From a bacterium (GTDB lineage: Bacteria > Armatimonadota > Fimbriimonadia > Fimbriimonadales > Fimbriimonadaceae): a stretch of 64,000 bases of DNA. The first letter of the stretch is position 1. The number at the start of each line of letters is the position of its first letter. The translations under genes and the position numbers were made by a program. The notes under the pieces were generated by a model. It was not told the DNA's origin. It saw nothing but the letters and a program-made list of their open reading frames with translations, and made no database searches. The stretch lies in assembly GCA_027483535.1 (NCBI GenBank), contig JAIXUN010000003.1:62001-126000 (forward strand), written 5' to 3'. This document shows, one piece after another, positions 17,576 through 26,485 of this stretch.

Positions 17576-18505
17576 ATGACCGCTCGGCATTCTCGTATCC
17601 TCCTCTCCTTTGCCCTGATTGGGGCAGTGGTGAGTCAGGGTTGCGCTTCTTCATCCGCTCCTAAAGTCACCGTTCAGCAGGGCGGGGGCAACATCGCAAG
17701 TCGCATCTCCGACGTGGTGTATGCCAAAGCCCAAGGAGCGGCCTTCACCTATGACGTTTTCAAGCCGAAAGCCCCCACGGGTCGAGCGTTGCTCTTTGTG
17801 GTGAGTGGCGGCTGGGTGAGCGACCATGCGCAAATCTCGCCTCAACTGGCGGAACTTGCCTGCGCCAAAGGGTTCACCGTCTTTCAAGTGGTACACGGAG
17901 CGAAGCCTCGGTACAAGGTGCCGGAGATCGTGGAGCTCATTCGAAGGTCGGTGCGGCACATCAAGAGCAAGGCATCCGACTACGGCATCGATCCCAACAA
18001 GATCGGAATCTCGGGCGGCAGCGCGGGCGGACACCTTTCGCTCATGGTGGGCGCTCTGGGCGAAAAGCCCGCTCTAAAGGCGATGGACGATGTGGATAAG
18101 CAGTCGTCTACGGTGGGTGCGATCGGCGTCTTCTTCCCCCCAACCGACTTTGAGAACTGGGGCAAAGAGGGCACCAAGGCTCTGGATAACCCGATCCTGC
18201 GCGCCGCATTCGGCGATGCGTTCGTTGCCGATGTGAACAAGCCCCAACCAGAGCTTTGGGAAAAGCTCTCGAAGGATATGTCGCCCTCCACGCACGTTAC
18301 GGCAAAAATGCCCCCGACGCTGCTGGTTCACGGAGACAAAGACACCCTTGTGCCCGTTCAGCAGTCTGAGCGACTTGATAAGCAGCTGAAGGGAATCGGC
18401 GTGAAGAGTCGGCTCATTGTGGTGCCGGGCAAGGGTCACGATTTTCTCGGGATGATCGACAAGTTCGAAGATATCCTCGCGTGGTTTAACGAGAATCTGA
18501 AGTAG
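17576..18505 (+). CDS. Alpha/beta-hydrolase (esterase/BD-FAE-like) lipoprotein
   Basis: A 309-residue protein; the ATG at 17576 gives a lipoprotein signal ending in the lipobox S-Q-G-C near residue 22. The hydrolase fold shows the nucleophile elbow 'GISGGSAGGHLSL', an acid residue in 'LLVHGDKDTLVP' and the histidine in 'VPGKGHDFLG', a complete Ser-Asp-His triad. The 'VVSGGWVSDH' segment provides an oxyanion region. It probably cleaves esters, perhaps acyl groups on glycans, at the periplasmic face. It follows the DUF1080 gene by 58 bases and may belong to the same transcript. Confidence 0.87.
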   Translation: MTARHSRILLSFALIGAVVSQGCASSSAPKVTVQQGGGNIASRISDVVYAKAQGAAFTYDVFKPKAPTGRALLFVVSGGWVSDHAQISPQLAELACAKGFTVFQVVHGAKPRYKVPEIVELIRRSVRHIKSKASDYGIDPNKIGISGGSAGGHLSLMVGALGEKPALKAMDDVDKQSSTVGAIGVFFPPTDFENWGKEGTKALDNPILRAAFGDAFVADVNKPQPELWEKLSKDMSPSTHVTAKMPPTLLVHGDKDTLVPVQQSERLDKQLKGIGVKSRLIVVPGKGHDFLGMIDKFEDILAWFNENLK

Positions 18506-18789
18506 GTTGCTTCGAAGATTGTCGCGACGGCCGACGCAATAAATTCCCCTCTATGGAGGAGAACTTTGGTTCGGTCCCCGGAGAAACCCTCGCCCCTCCG
18601 GGGGAGAGGGTGCCCCGATAGGGGCGGGTGAGGGGTCCGGATATCTTCGTCGCAAAGGATGATGCCAGACTCTATTGCCACGGCTCCGCCGTTCGGGAAT
18701 TTAGAAATCGACCCACACTCCCAGGGTTGAAACCCTGGGCTGCGATGATTGCCGGGGCTCCGCCCCTTGGTCTGTGTGGCCGCCCCATA

Positions 18790-18958
18790 AATTCCCCTCT
18801 ATGGAGGGGTGGCGCGAAGCGACGGGGTGGTCTCCGGATAATCCTCCACTACCCGTTCGGGTTCAGAAGGGTTTCTACAGCGCGAAAAAAGGCTGATTGG
18901 CCATCGGTCCTGCCGACCACCCCGCCCCTACCGGGGTACCCCTCCGAGGAGGGAAATT
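18790..18958. repeat. Inverted-pair composite repeat, family B
   Basis: Starts AATTCCCC and ends with the reversed unit GAGGGAAATT. The spacer of about 95 bases carries CTACCCGTTCGGGTTCAGAA, which recurs in the pair at 19281-19449 and, reversed, inside the pair at 31190-31397. The conserved spacer argues that the whole unit multiplied, not only its ends. Confidence 0.75.
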
Positions 18959-19280
18959 TGGTTCGGACCTTCCCCGATAGATTTTCAATCGCGAGAAACC
19001 CTCGCCCCTCCGGGGGAGAGGGTGCCCCGATAGGGGCGGGTGAGGGATCCGGATTGTTCATGATCGGAGTATCTGGTCGGTCCTCCGGACCTCTGACAAA
19101 TTGCGATCCCAAACCCAGACCTATCGGTCTGGGCTAACAGTCTAGCTGGTCCTCCGGACCTTTAGGACCCCATAGGATTCAGAGGTCCGGAGGACCGGCC
19201 AGACACTCAAAAGGTTTTCCGATGTTCCGCGGACTTTATTGCCACGGCTCCGCCGTTCTGGCCGGGAGGGACTATCCAAA

Positions 19281-19449
19281 AATTCCCCTCTATGGAGGGG
19301 TGGCGCGAAGCGACGGGGTGGTCTTCGGATAATTCTCCACCACCCGTCCGGGTTCAGAAGGGTTTCGACACCGCGAAAAGGGGAGATTGGCCATCTGTCT
19401 TGCCGACCACCCCGCCCCTACCGGGGCACCCCTCCCAGGAGGGGGAATT
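19281..19449. repeat. Inverted-pair composite repeat, family B
   Basis: Near-duplicate of the pair at 18790-18958 with a handful of substitutions, including in the spacer (ACCCGTCCGGGTTCAGAA). Confidence 0.75.
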
Positions 19450-19856
19450 TCGTTGGGTCGGCTTGGAAAGAATCGCTCGAACCAAGGCGGTTCTCGGACC
19501 CCTCACCCGGCCTTCGGCCACCCTCTCCCCCGGAGGGGCGAGGGTCCGCCATTGGATGTTTCAACCCGTTTTTAACAAGGTCCGGAGGACCGTCCAGATT
19601 GTTAGCCCAGACCGTCAGGTCTGGGTAGGAACCCCATAAGATTCAAAGGTCCGGAGGACCGGCCAGATACTCCAAAGGTTTCCCGATGTTCCGCGGACTC
19701 TATTGCCACGGCTCCGCCGTTCGGGAATTTAGAAATCGACCCACATTCCCAGGGTTGAAACCCTGGGCTGCGATGATTGCCGGGGCTCCGCCCCTTTTGG
19801 TCCGGATGGACGACCCATAAATTCCCCTCGCAAGAGAACGGCAGCCCCCCTGCGGA

Positions 19857-20633
19857 CTACAGTCCGTCCGTCGGGCGACGATAACCCAAATCCACGCCGT
19901 GATCCTGCTTGAAATACTCCGGCACAAGCTCCAAAAACGACTCGATGTCTCGCATCATGCGCTCGTAACCCGGCACGTCCGTGCGACCCGATTGATACAC
20001 CATGAGATACGGACCGACCATGTCCCAATTGCGAACGGGCATGGTTTGCATTCGCTCGAGCGCCAAAGGGTGGAGCAGATCCATTGCCTTCCGTTCATCG
20101 GCGGCGCGAATGAAGTAAGCCTTGTTGAACGCCTCCGATTCCACCGTCATTTCTCGGATGCCAAACACGGTGCCGATCTTGTTAAACCAGTTCTCGGGAC
20201 TCAATTTCAGGCCAGGTAGGTTGAGCGGAACCCGCGCCACCGCCACCGAAAACCAGTACGTCGAGGTTCGGCGCCGACCCTCGGAGTCGGTGGTGTCGTC
20301 TTCATACTTGTAGTCGAACAGATACCAGTCGATCTCCCCCCGACGACCAATGATCGACGGTCCCGAATACTGTCGATCACCGCGTTGGAACAGCTCGAAC
20401 CAGTCGTCCAGACCCTCCACCAGGGCATCTTTGCTGGCGTTGAAGTTGAACCCGAGGAACGAATAGGTCTCCACTTTGTTCAACGATTCCGGGTGGAACT
20501 CCAAGCCCAACCGCTGCGCCAACAGGAACATCTCCTGACGCCGCTTCTCGGCTTGTTTGGCCGAATAGATCGCCCCGGCGATGATGAGCACCACAAAGAC
20601 GCCAAAGATTAGAAAGAACCCGTATTCACCCAT
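19857..20633 (-). CDS. Membrane-anchored protein of unknown function, paralog A
   Basis: A 258-residue protein with one N-terminal membrane helix (about residues 5-24) followed by a basic, helical 'AKQAEKRRQEMFLLAQRLGLEFHP' and a large soluble domain of alternating strands. It is related to the next gene (20697-21542): both share the 'R..E...LAQ..G.EFHP' start, a 'W(Y/F)(L/V)(F/I)DY' strand, 'VA(R)VPLNLPG', 'ESEAFNKAYFI', 'HPLALERMQT', 'GPYLMVYQSGR' and the ending 'LVPEYFKQDHGVD'. I do not recognise the family. The N-in anchor suggests that the soluble part is on one side of the inner membrane. Confidence 0.7.
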   Translation of the reverse strand: MGEYGFFLIFGVFVVLIIAGAIYSAKQAEKRRQEMFLLAQRLGLEFHPESLNKVETYSFLGFNFNASKDALVEGLDDWFELFQRGDRQYSGPSIIGRRGEIDWYLFDYKYEDDTTDSEGRRRTSTYWFSVAVARVPLNLPGLKLSPENWFNKIGTVFGIREMTVESEAFNKAYFIRAADERKAMDLLHPLALERMQTMPVRNWDMVGPYLMVYQSGRTDVPGYERMMRDIESFLELVPEYFKQDHGVDLGYRRPTDGL

Positions 20634-20696
20634 CGCCCCAGCCCCAAGAATCCGTAACTTCCAGAACCTACATACTCAGCGCGGGGGCGAAAGGGT

Positions 20697-21542
20697 TCAT
20701 GCGTCTTCAAACTCGCCTTCCCCAGACTCGGCTTCTGCGGAGTAAGCCGGATCAAAGGCGTGATCTTCCTTCATGTAGGCAGGAATCAGATCGATGAAGG
20801 CCTGGACCCGGTCGATGAACTCGCCGTAACCTTCGGCCGTTAGTCGCCCCGGCTGGTACGCCATCAGGTAGGGGCCGTTCATCTCCCAGCCGATGGTCGG
20901 CGTGGAGAGCAGGTGCGCAATCGCGACCGGATGCAGCACTTCGTAGACCTTCGCCGAATCGTAGCTGAAGACAACAAACTTGTCGTTGAACGCTTGAGAC
21001 TCTGTTCGGAAGATGGGGACCTTCACCGCCGCTCGGGCGCGATACATCTTGGTCGAAGGATCGATCTGAGCGCCGGGTAGCACCATTGGCAACCGCACGA
21101 CGACGATGGAGTAGTGCTCGATGAAGACGGATTTCGTAAGCGGAGACTCCTTCTTCCTAGGGTCCGGCCGATAGGTCGAGTGGTCTGTCGCGTAGTCGAT
21201 GACGAACCACTCCATGTCGGGGGCGGCTTTAAAGAGAACGGGCGATAGCACGGGTTTTGGGTGCCAGCCAAAGAAGCCGAGCCACTCGGAAAGCCGCTCG
21301 GCAAGGGGATCTCGCTCGCCGACCCAAATGCCGAGTAGCGCCAAAAGGGATGTTCCGCCCGTGTATCCGGGGTGAAACTCCATGCCGCGCGTCTCGGCAA
21401 GCTGCGCCAACTCGGCTCGGCGTGCTTCGGTGTGCCGAATCAGGAGGCGACGATACAGCAACATCGCGAACAGGGCGACGAGCCCAAAAATCGAGAGGCC
21501 AAGAAAAGCCCCCGCTTCGGCTTGTCTCATAGCGGGGTTCAT
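20697..21542 (-). CDS. Membrane-anchored protein of unknown function, paralog B
   Basis: A 281-residue homolog of the preceding gene product, with an N-terminal membrane helix (about residues 10-30), 'LAETRGMEFHPGYTG', 'MEWFVIDYATDHSTY', 'VVVRLPMVLPGAQI', 'ESQAFNDKFVVFSYDSAKVYEVLHPVAIAHL', 'NGPYLMAYQPGRLTAEGY' and 'DLIPAYMKEDHAFDPAY', plus an acidic C-terminal tail (EAESGEGEFEDA). Transcribed before paralog A with a 63-base gap. The two probably form an operon that arose by duplication. Confidence 0.7.
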   Translation of the reverse strand: MNPAMRQAEAGAFLGLSIFGLVALFAMLLYRRLLIRHTEARRAELAQLAETRGMEFHPGYTGGTSLLALLGIWVGERDPLAERLSEWLGFFGWHPKPVLSPVLFKAAPDMEWFVIDYATDHSTYRPDPRKKESPLTKSVFIEHYSIVVVRLPMVLPGAQIDPSTKMYRARAAVKVPIFRTESQAFNDKFVVFSYDSAKVYEVLHPVAIAHLLSTPTIGWEMNGPYLMAYQPGRLTAEGYGEFIDRVQAFIDLIPAYMKEDHAFDPAYSAEAESGEGEFEDA

Positions 21543-21569
21543 GGAACTAATACTCCGCTGGATTCGGAG

Positions 21570-23543
21570 TTACCGAATCCAGACAATGGCGTCTTTTGCC
21601 GCCGAGTTCGGAATGCGTACCTTTCCGTTCTTGTTTTCCAACTGCAGCCGCACCGACTTCTTGGCGTCGAGATCGTAAATATCGGCAGCGAAGTTCTTCT
21701 TCTTGCTCGGCGCAGGGAAGAACCATTCCGTGGCGGATTGGGCGTTCACTCGTGCGATCAGTTGCGACCCGTTACCGATGGCCCTTGCCGCCGCCGCCGG
21801 GGCGATTCCCGAGAATTCGATGGAAGACAGACCCACCCAGTCGGTGCCCTTGTTGTCTAAGACCAAGGTGTGTTTGCCCTCCGGCACTTCCAGCTTCAGA
21901 GTCCTGACCGAGGATTTCTTGAAGGTTTCGGCGCTGTCGAAATCGACCGACATCGTTTTGCCTGCCGCGGTCATTTGCAGTCCGCCGCCGTTGGTTGCCA
22001 CTTCACTGAACTTAGCCGTGATGGTGCTTCCGCCTTTGGGCGCGGTGAACTGGAACGTCACGGGTTTGGTGCGCATGGCGGCGTTGTTTTTGCCTTGGAA
22101 GTACTTGCTCAGCTCGCCCGATCGACCCGCATCTTTCGGCAGAACGAAGTCGTAGCCCGCGTTCGCCGCCCAGCCTCGACCTGGGATGAACGTCAGGTTG
22201 GAGCCCAGCTTCTCTGAAACCGTGACGTCGACAATCTTCCAGTCCGATCCGAACGGCTGAATCGCCTCCAGAATCCGCGAGGCGTAGGCAAACTCAGGGA
22301 AGAGCTTGTCTCGGTACACCAGATCCCAGGTCCAGTACTGACCCGCACCCGAGTGAAGGTTCAAAAGCCCGCTCCAAATGCCGTCCCTTATAGCGGCGAC
22401 TTGCGGCGAGCCCTGCGCCATCAGGTCTCCTGGTCCCACCTCGCCGTAGAAGATCGGCTTATCGGTGGTCTTGGGTTGAGAAAAGACCATCGCGGCGACA
22501 CTGGGCGGATACCCGTGTGGCTGATAGTAGTCGGCCGATTCGTAGATGGGTAGCTCCATTCCCGAGCTGCTCGTGACGAGGTGATCGTAGGGGTCCTGAT
22601 CGCGCACAAATTTCATCATCTCTTTGTGCCAATCGCCCACGGTCTCTTCCCGCTTATCCACAATGGCGTTCACCCATTCGACCTCGTTGAACAGCTCCCA
22701 CGCCATGATGGAGTCGGAGTGTCCCCAGCGGGCAACTGCGTATCGCAGCCAGATTTTCGAAAGCTTCTTGGCTTTATCGTTGGTAAAGAAGTCTTTGGGA
22801 TCGGCTAGGAATCCGCCGTTTTTGGTGTTCCAGGGGTTCTCGTCCCAGTTAGGGTTGGTGCGGGTGGTCCACTGACCGTGGTGGAAAAGCACCCACTGGA
22901 ATCGAACCCCGTTGGCTTCGCAAGCGTCCACCAGATCGGCCCATCGACCAAGGTTGGTTTGATCCAGCATGCCCGGTTCGACCTTGCGATCCAGCGGCCA
23001 CCACGGGTTCTTTTGATCCCAGTGGTTGGTCCAGATGCGGGTCCAGTTGAGCCCGTTGTTGCCCATATCTTTGATGGTTTGAGTGAGGTCGGGGAGTCCT
23101 GGCGACTGCCAGCCGAGGTTGAAATCGATCGGCCAGAACGGCTTGCCTTGTTCATCCGCAAAGCCCCACTTGCCGCCTTTGACAATGAACGAACGGTGGT
23201 TCTTGCGAGCCTTCATTATCGGCTCAAGCTGAATCTTGACGTCCTTTACCGGAGCCCCATTGCGAACCACGCGGAGGCTCTGAGGGTCGATCTCGCCCTT
23301 GGCGAGGATGACCGCATTCCACCGTTTGCCGTCCCAGTAGGCAAGACGATCTTCGGCCTTTTCTTTGCCCTTCAGTCGGAATTCCACCCGGACGTCGTTG
23401 AGTTCGAAGTCGTAGGGGTTGCCGGGGGTTTCGATGGAAAAGGCCAGGCGGAAAGGATCTCGCCATCCGCTTTTTTGAGCGGGCATGAGCGGTTGATGTA
23501 AGGATAAACCAGTGAGAGAAAGCGCAATAAGTCCGTTCAGCAT
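21570..23543 (-). CDS. Secreted GH5-like glycoside hydrolase
   Basis: A 657-residue protein from the ATG at 23543, which gives a short signal peptide; the longer frame runs into the divergent gene. Residues about 28-95 look like a DUF5060-type N-terminal beta domain. Residues about 120-450 form a (beta/alpha)8 barrel with 'MAWELFNEVEW' (acid/base Glu 287) and 'PIFYGEVGPGD' (nucleophile Glu 368), the order and spacing of clan GH-A/GH5 enzymes. Residues 450-657 are beta-sandwich modules ('AKGKHTLVLDNKG'-type carbohydrate-binding region). It probably cleaves a beta-glucan or beta-mannan outside the cytoplasm. The substrate cannot be read from sequence. Confidence 0.83.
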   Translation of the reverse strand: MLNGLIALSLTGLSLHQPLMPAQKSGWRDPFRLAFSIETPGNPYDFELNDVRVEFRLKGKEKAEDRLAYWDGKRWNAVILAKGEIDPQSLRVVRNGAPVKDVKIQLEPIMKARKNHRSFIVKGGKWGFADEQGKPFWPIDFNLGWQSPGLPDLTQTIKDMGNNGLNWTRIWTNHWDQKNPWWPLDRKVEPGMLDQTNLGRWADLVDACEANGVRFQWVLFHHGQWTTRTNPNWDENPWNTKNGGFLADPKDFFTNDKAKKLSKIWLRYAVARWGHSDSIMAWELFNEVEWVNAIVDKREETVGDWHKEMMKFVRDQDPYDHLVTSSSGMELPIYESADYYQPHGYPPSVAAMVFSQPKTTDKPIFYGEVGPGDLMAQGSPQVAAIRDGIWSGLLNLHSGAGQYWTWDLVYRDKLFPEFAYASRILEAIQPFGSDWKIVDVTVSEKLGSNLTFIPGRGWAANAGYDFVLPKDAGRSGELSKYFQGKNNAAMRTKPVTFQFTAPKGGSTITAKFSEVATNGGGLQMTAAGKTMSVDFDSAETFKKSSVRTLKLEVPEGKHTLVLDNKGTDWVGLSSIEFSGIAPAAAARAIGNGSQLIARVNAQSATEWFFPAPSKKKNFAADIYDLDAKKSVRLQLENKNGKVRIPNSAAKDAIVWIR

Positions 23544-23619
23544 CGAAGGGTTCCTGCCTTTATCTTCGCACGGATTAGGGCGAACAGTGATGTTTCCTTC
23601 AACCGATTGGGAAGAAAAC

Positions 23620-25308
23620 ATGATGCTAACGCAAATGTTTAGGGGCAACCTTATAATGGGACCAATGGTAGGTTTAGTGATGATTCTGGCGGGCATAAGT
23701 ATGCACGCGGCGACTTCTCCCTCGATAGCCGCTCATTCGCAGAAAGCTTCCGTTTCTCTTGAAAGGGTGTCTGTCAGGCTCGAAGAACTTGTTGCGAAGG
23801 ACTTAGCACCGATTTACTTCCGCGAACAGGGTCTCCGACTCGAGGTGGGCAAACCGTTTCGGAATCGAAAAGTGACCGCTTTCATCAATGATCTTTCGCT
23901 TGAAAAGGCACTTTCAAGCATCGCCGATGCCCTTTATGCACGATGGGAAAAGCGCGAGGATCGCCTGGTGCTGGAGCTTGCCGGTCCCGAGAGGACACTC
24001 TTGGAGGCGCTTCGGAACGAAGAGGAGGGCCTCGTGAAGGCGGAGCTGAACGGAGTGTTTCAGGGGTGCAAAAGGGTGTTGGAAACGGCACTTGGCAACC
24101 GCGTGACCCCAACCAACGACGCTCTGCGCCGGACTCTCGACCGGTTACGAACGACCGACGTTCTGGAGTACGTTCGTGTTGAGACCCTGCTTGCCATGGC
24201 CGACTTGAGTGGGCCGTTCGCGGAGCCAACGGGTTCAGGTTCTGACGCTGACCCCGTTCTTTTGCACCGCATAGTCGTGGGGAGCCTCACCGAGCCGGAG
24301 AGGAATCAGTTGGTATCGGATGGTGCTTGCTGGGGTTCCAACCTCGTCGACAAAGCAAACTCCAAACCGCGAGCCGATCTACTTGGCAAAGCCCTTCCGG
24401 ACGGCTACACGTGGCTGGTGAGATCCAATGCCGAACGGACGAAATTTACGGTTTCGATCTTGGCCAATGACTCGGATGGCAGGGAGCCAAAGCTTTTGCC
24501 CGCGGGTGAATTCGGCGGCACTTGGTCGGAGTCTGACGAGGTCCTGGGAGCGAGACAAAGTTGGCAGGACCAGATTTCGAAATGGCAATCCGGGCACAAT
24601 GATTCGCAAGCGCTGAAGCAAGCCGTTGAACTCGACGCAACCGCCGTTACCGACGACGCTTCTGGCCCGAAGCCGCTCGCCGGAGTGCTGGCTCAGGTTG
24701 CCAACAAATCGAAGATGAACATTGTTGCCGAACTGGGTCGGCAACGAGTTCCTAGGCGGCCCAAGCCGAAACCAGGTCCGATCAGTGGCGTCTTGAGCCC
24801 CTTCTTTTCAGAGCGAGACTTTGCTTACCGCTTCAAGGACGACTGCTTGGTTCTTCGAACTCGCTTCCCTCATCGCATTGAAGACGAGCCTTCTGGAGAG
24901 GTTCTTGATCAGATAGAAGAGGCAGAAAGAAAGGATGGATCGGGCTTGCAAAAGGCGGGTGCCTTGCTATCACCAAGGAAGTTTTCCCTGTTGCCCAGCC
25001 TTGCCATATCGGTAAGGACGCTGAACCGGCCGGGGGCTTACGAAGCGTTCCGAGTTCTTGGCGGTTTGAACATCGCGGCGGCAAGAGAGGTCGGTTTTAG
25101 CACTTTGTCTCCGGCGCTCCAAAGATCGGTGGTTGCGCTGGCCTATGATGCAACCCGAGGGAAAGCACCGGAACGGACTGAATTGCTAAGGGCCCTTCAG
25201 AGACCGGAAAGCCTATCCGTCCAGCGAAAATCTGACCCAACGGTGTTGCTTCTCTCAAAACTTCAAGCCTACAACCCGCCTTTCGTTCTAGAAATTTGGA
25301 AGCAATGA
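23620..25308 (+). CDS. Secreted protein with a secretin-N/STN-like N-terminal domain
   Basis: A 562-residue protein from the ATG at 23620, preceded by GGAAGAA; the hydrophobic segment 'VGLVMILAGISMHAA' acts as signal. After it comes 'VSVRLEELVAKDLAPIYFREQGLRLEV', then 'RKVTAFINDLSLEKALSSIADALYARWEKREDRLVLEL'. This resembles the short STN/secretin_N fold found before secretin pores and TonB receptors. A second similar stretch occurs at about residues 380-440 ('PLAGVLAQVANKSKMNIVAEL'). No secretin barrel follows; the rest is helical and unrecognised. Divergent from the GH5-like gene across a 76-base gap that must hold both promoters. Confidence 0.65.
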   Translation: MMLTQMFRGNLIMGPMVGLVMILAGISMHAATSPSIAAHSQKASVSLERVSVRLEELVAKDLAPIYFREQGLRLEVGKPFRNRKVTAFINDLSLEKALSSIADALYARWEKREDRLVLELAGPERTLLEALRNEEEGLVKAELNGVFQGCKRVLETALGNRVTPTNDALRRTLDRLRTTDVLEYVRVETLLAMADLSGPFAEPTGSGSDADPVLLHRIVVGSLTEPERNQLVSDGACWGSNLVDKANSKPRADLLGKALPDGYTWLVRSNAERTKFTVSILANDSDGREPKLLPAGEFGGTWSESDEVLGARQSWQDQISKWQSGHNDSQALKQAVELDATAVTDDASGPKPLAGVLAQVANKSKMNIVAELGRQRVPRRPKPKPGPISGVLSPFFSERDFAYRFKDDCLVLRTRFPHRIEDEPSGEVLDQIEEAERKDGSGLQKAGALLSPRKFSLLPSLAISVRTLNRPGAYEAFRVLGGLNIAAAREVGFSTLSPALQRSVVALAYDATRGKAPERTELLRALQRPESLSVQRKSDPTVLLLSKLQAYNPPFVLEIWKQ

Positions 25309-25310
25309 TC

Positions 25311-25363
25311 GGCTCGAACGGTGATTTGGACGCACCTGATTGCTAGGTTCGAGCCTACATTTT
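25311..25363 (+). terminator. Probable intrinsic terminator
   Basis: A 9-bp perfect inverted repeat, GGCTCGAAC (25311-25319) with GTTCGAGCC (25347-25355), lies just after the STN-like gene and is followed shortly by ATTTTG. The loop is long (27 bases) and the T-run short, so efficiency may be low. Confidence 0.45.
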
Positions 25364-25475
25364 GCCGTCGTAAGAAAACAGCACTCCCATTCCATGTTCC
25401 AAGGGATCAAAATAAAAGGGTCATCGACATTGATTAGTCGATACATCAAACTGAATCAACGGAGATCATGCAGCA

Positions 25476-26468
25476 ATGAGTTCGACCATCAAGATCATCG
25501 GCCAGAGCATTCCCAACCTCCCGTGGGAGGATCGTAAAGAGCCCGGGCAAACCCCCGTTTGGCGATACAGCCAAAACCCCATCATTCCCCGGGACCTGAT
25601 CCCCACTTCCAACTCCATTTTTAACAGCGCCGCCGTGCCGTTTGAGGGCAAGTTCGCGGGCGTTTTCCGCTGCGACGATCTTTCGCGAAAGATGATTCTG
25701 CATTCGGGCAGAAGCGAAGACGGCATCAACTGGAACATCAACCACGACCCGATCGACTGGATTTACGACGACCCCACCGTGAACAAGAGCGAGTACGCCT
25801 ACGACCCGCGCGTGGTGTTTGTGGAGGATCGCTACTGGATCATGTGGTGCAACGGTTTCCACGGTCCTACCATTGGTTTGGGCTACACCTACGACTTCGA
25901 AAAGTTCCACATGTTGGAAAACGCTCTGTTGCCATACAACCGCAACGGCGTGCTCTTCCCGCGAAAGGTGAACGGTAAGTACCTGCTGATGAGTCGCCCC
26001 AGCGATACGGGTCACACCCCGTTTGGCGACATCTTTATTAGCCAATCCGAGGACATGGTTTATTGGGGCAAGCACCGCTGGGTGATGGGTCCGCGAGAGG
26101 CTTGGGAGTCGACCAAGATCGGCGGCGGTCCGGTGCCTATCGAGACCTCGGAAGGGTGGCTGGTTTTCCACCACGGCGTTCTTACTTCGTGCAACGGCTA
26201 CGTGTATTCGTTCGGCGCGGTGATTCTGGATCTGGACGAGCCTTGGAAGGTTCGATATCGCTGCAAGACGTACCTGATCAACCCTCGCGAGCCGTACGAG
26301 ATCGCGGGCGACGTTCCGAACGTGACCTTCCCTTGCGCGGCTTTGGCGGATGCGCCCACGGGTCGGATTACCCTGTACTACGGCGCGGCGGATACGGTCA
26401 CGGGTCTGGCGTTTACCCAGGTGGAAGAGCTGTTCGAGTACGTGAAGAAGCACAACACGGAGAAGTAA
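25476..26468 (+). CDS. GH130-family beta-mannoside phosphorylase-like enzyme
   Basis: A 330-residue cytoplasmic protein with the five-bladed GH130 propeller pattern: 'NPIIPRDLIPTSNSIFNSAAVPFEGKF', 'SEYAYDPRVVFVEDRYWIMWCNGFHGPTIGLGYT' (with the conserved Asp that acts as general acid in this family), 'NGVLFPRKVNGKYLLMSRPSD', 'KIGGGPVPIETSEGWLVFHHGV' and 'YYGAADTVTGLAF'. GH130 enzymes phosphorolyse beta-1,4/1,2-mannosides. With the GH5-like enzyme nearby this fits mannan or mannoside use. It has its own 167-base upstream region. No transporter is nearby. Confidence 0.92.
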   Translation: MSSTIKIIGQSIPNLPWEDRKEPGQTPVWRYSQNPIIPRDLIPTSNSIFNSAAVPFEGKFAGVFRCDDLSRKMILHSGRSEDGINWNINHDPIDWIYDDPTVNKSEYAYDPRVVFVEDRYWIMWCNGFHGPTIGLGYTYDFEKFHMLENALLPYNRNGVLFPRKVNGKYLLMSRPSDTGHTPFGDIFISQSEDMVYWGKHRWVMGPREAWESTKIGGGPVPIETSEGWLVFHHGVLTSCNGYVYSFGAVILDLDEPWKVRYRCKTYLINPREPYEIAGDVPNVTFPCAALADAPTGRITLYYGAADTVTGLAFTQVEELFEYVKKHNTEK

Positions 26469-26485
26469 GGGGGTCTGTCTTTAGC

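Larger units (their letters stand above)
18542..19830. repeat. Cluster of GC-rich palindromic repeats with internal segmental duplication, block 3
   Basis: Occupies the 1350-base gap between convergent genes. All four families occur. A segment at 18668-18799 is nearly the same as 19696-19829, including non-palindromic spacer such as TTTAGAAATCGACCCACA. A third partial copy starts near 19210. Two inverted family B pairs (18790-18958 and 19281-19449) share almost the same spacer. This points to roughly 500-bp unequal duplications within the array. No gene seen. Confidence 0.88.

Noticed and set aside
18628-19927. Open frames within repeat block 3 (up to 169 codons)
   Set aside because: Made of the same repeat translations, no ribosome site, and overlapping frames on both strands are equally long.
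25446-26453. A 335-codon minus-strand frame opposite the GH130 gene
   Set aside because: Shadow frame; the plus-strand product shows the full GH130 pattern.
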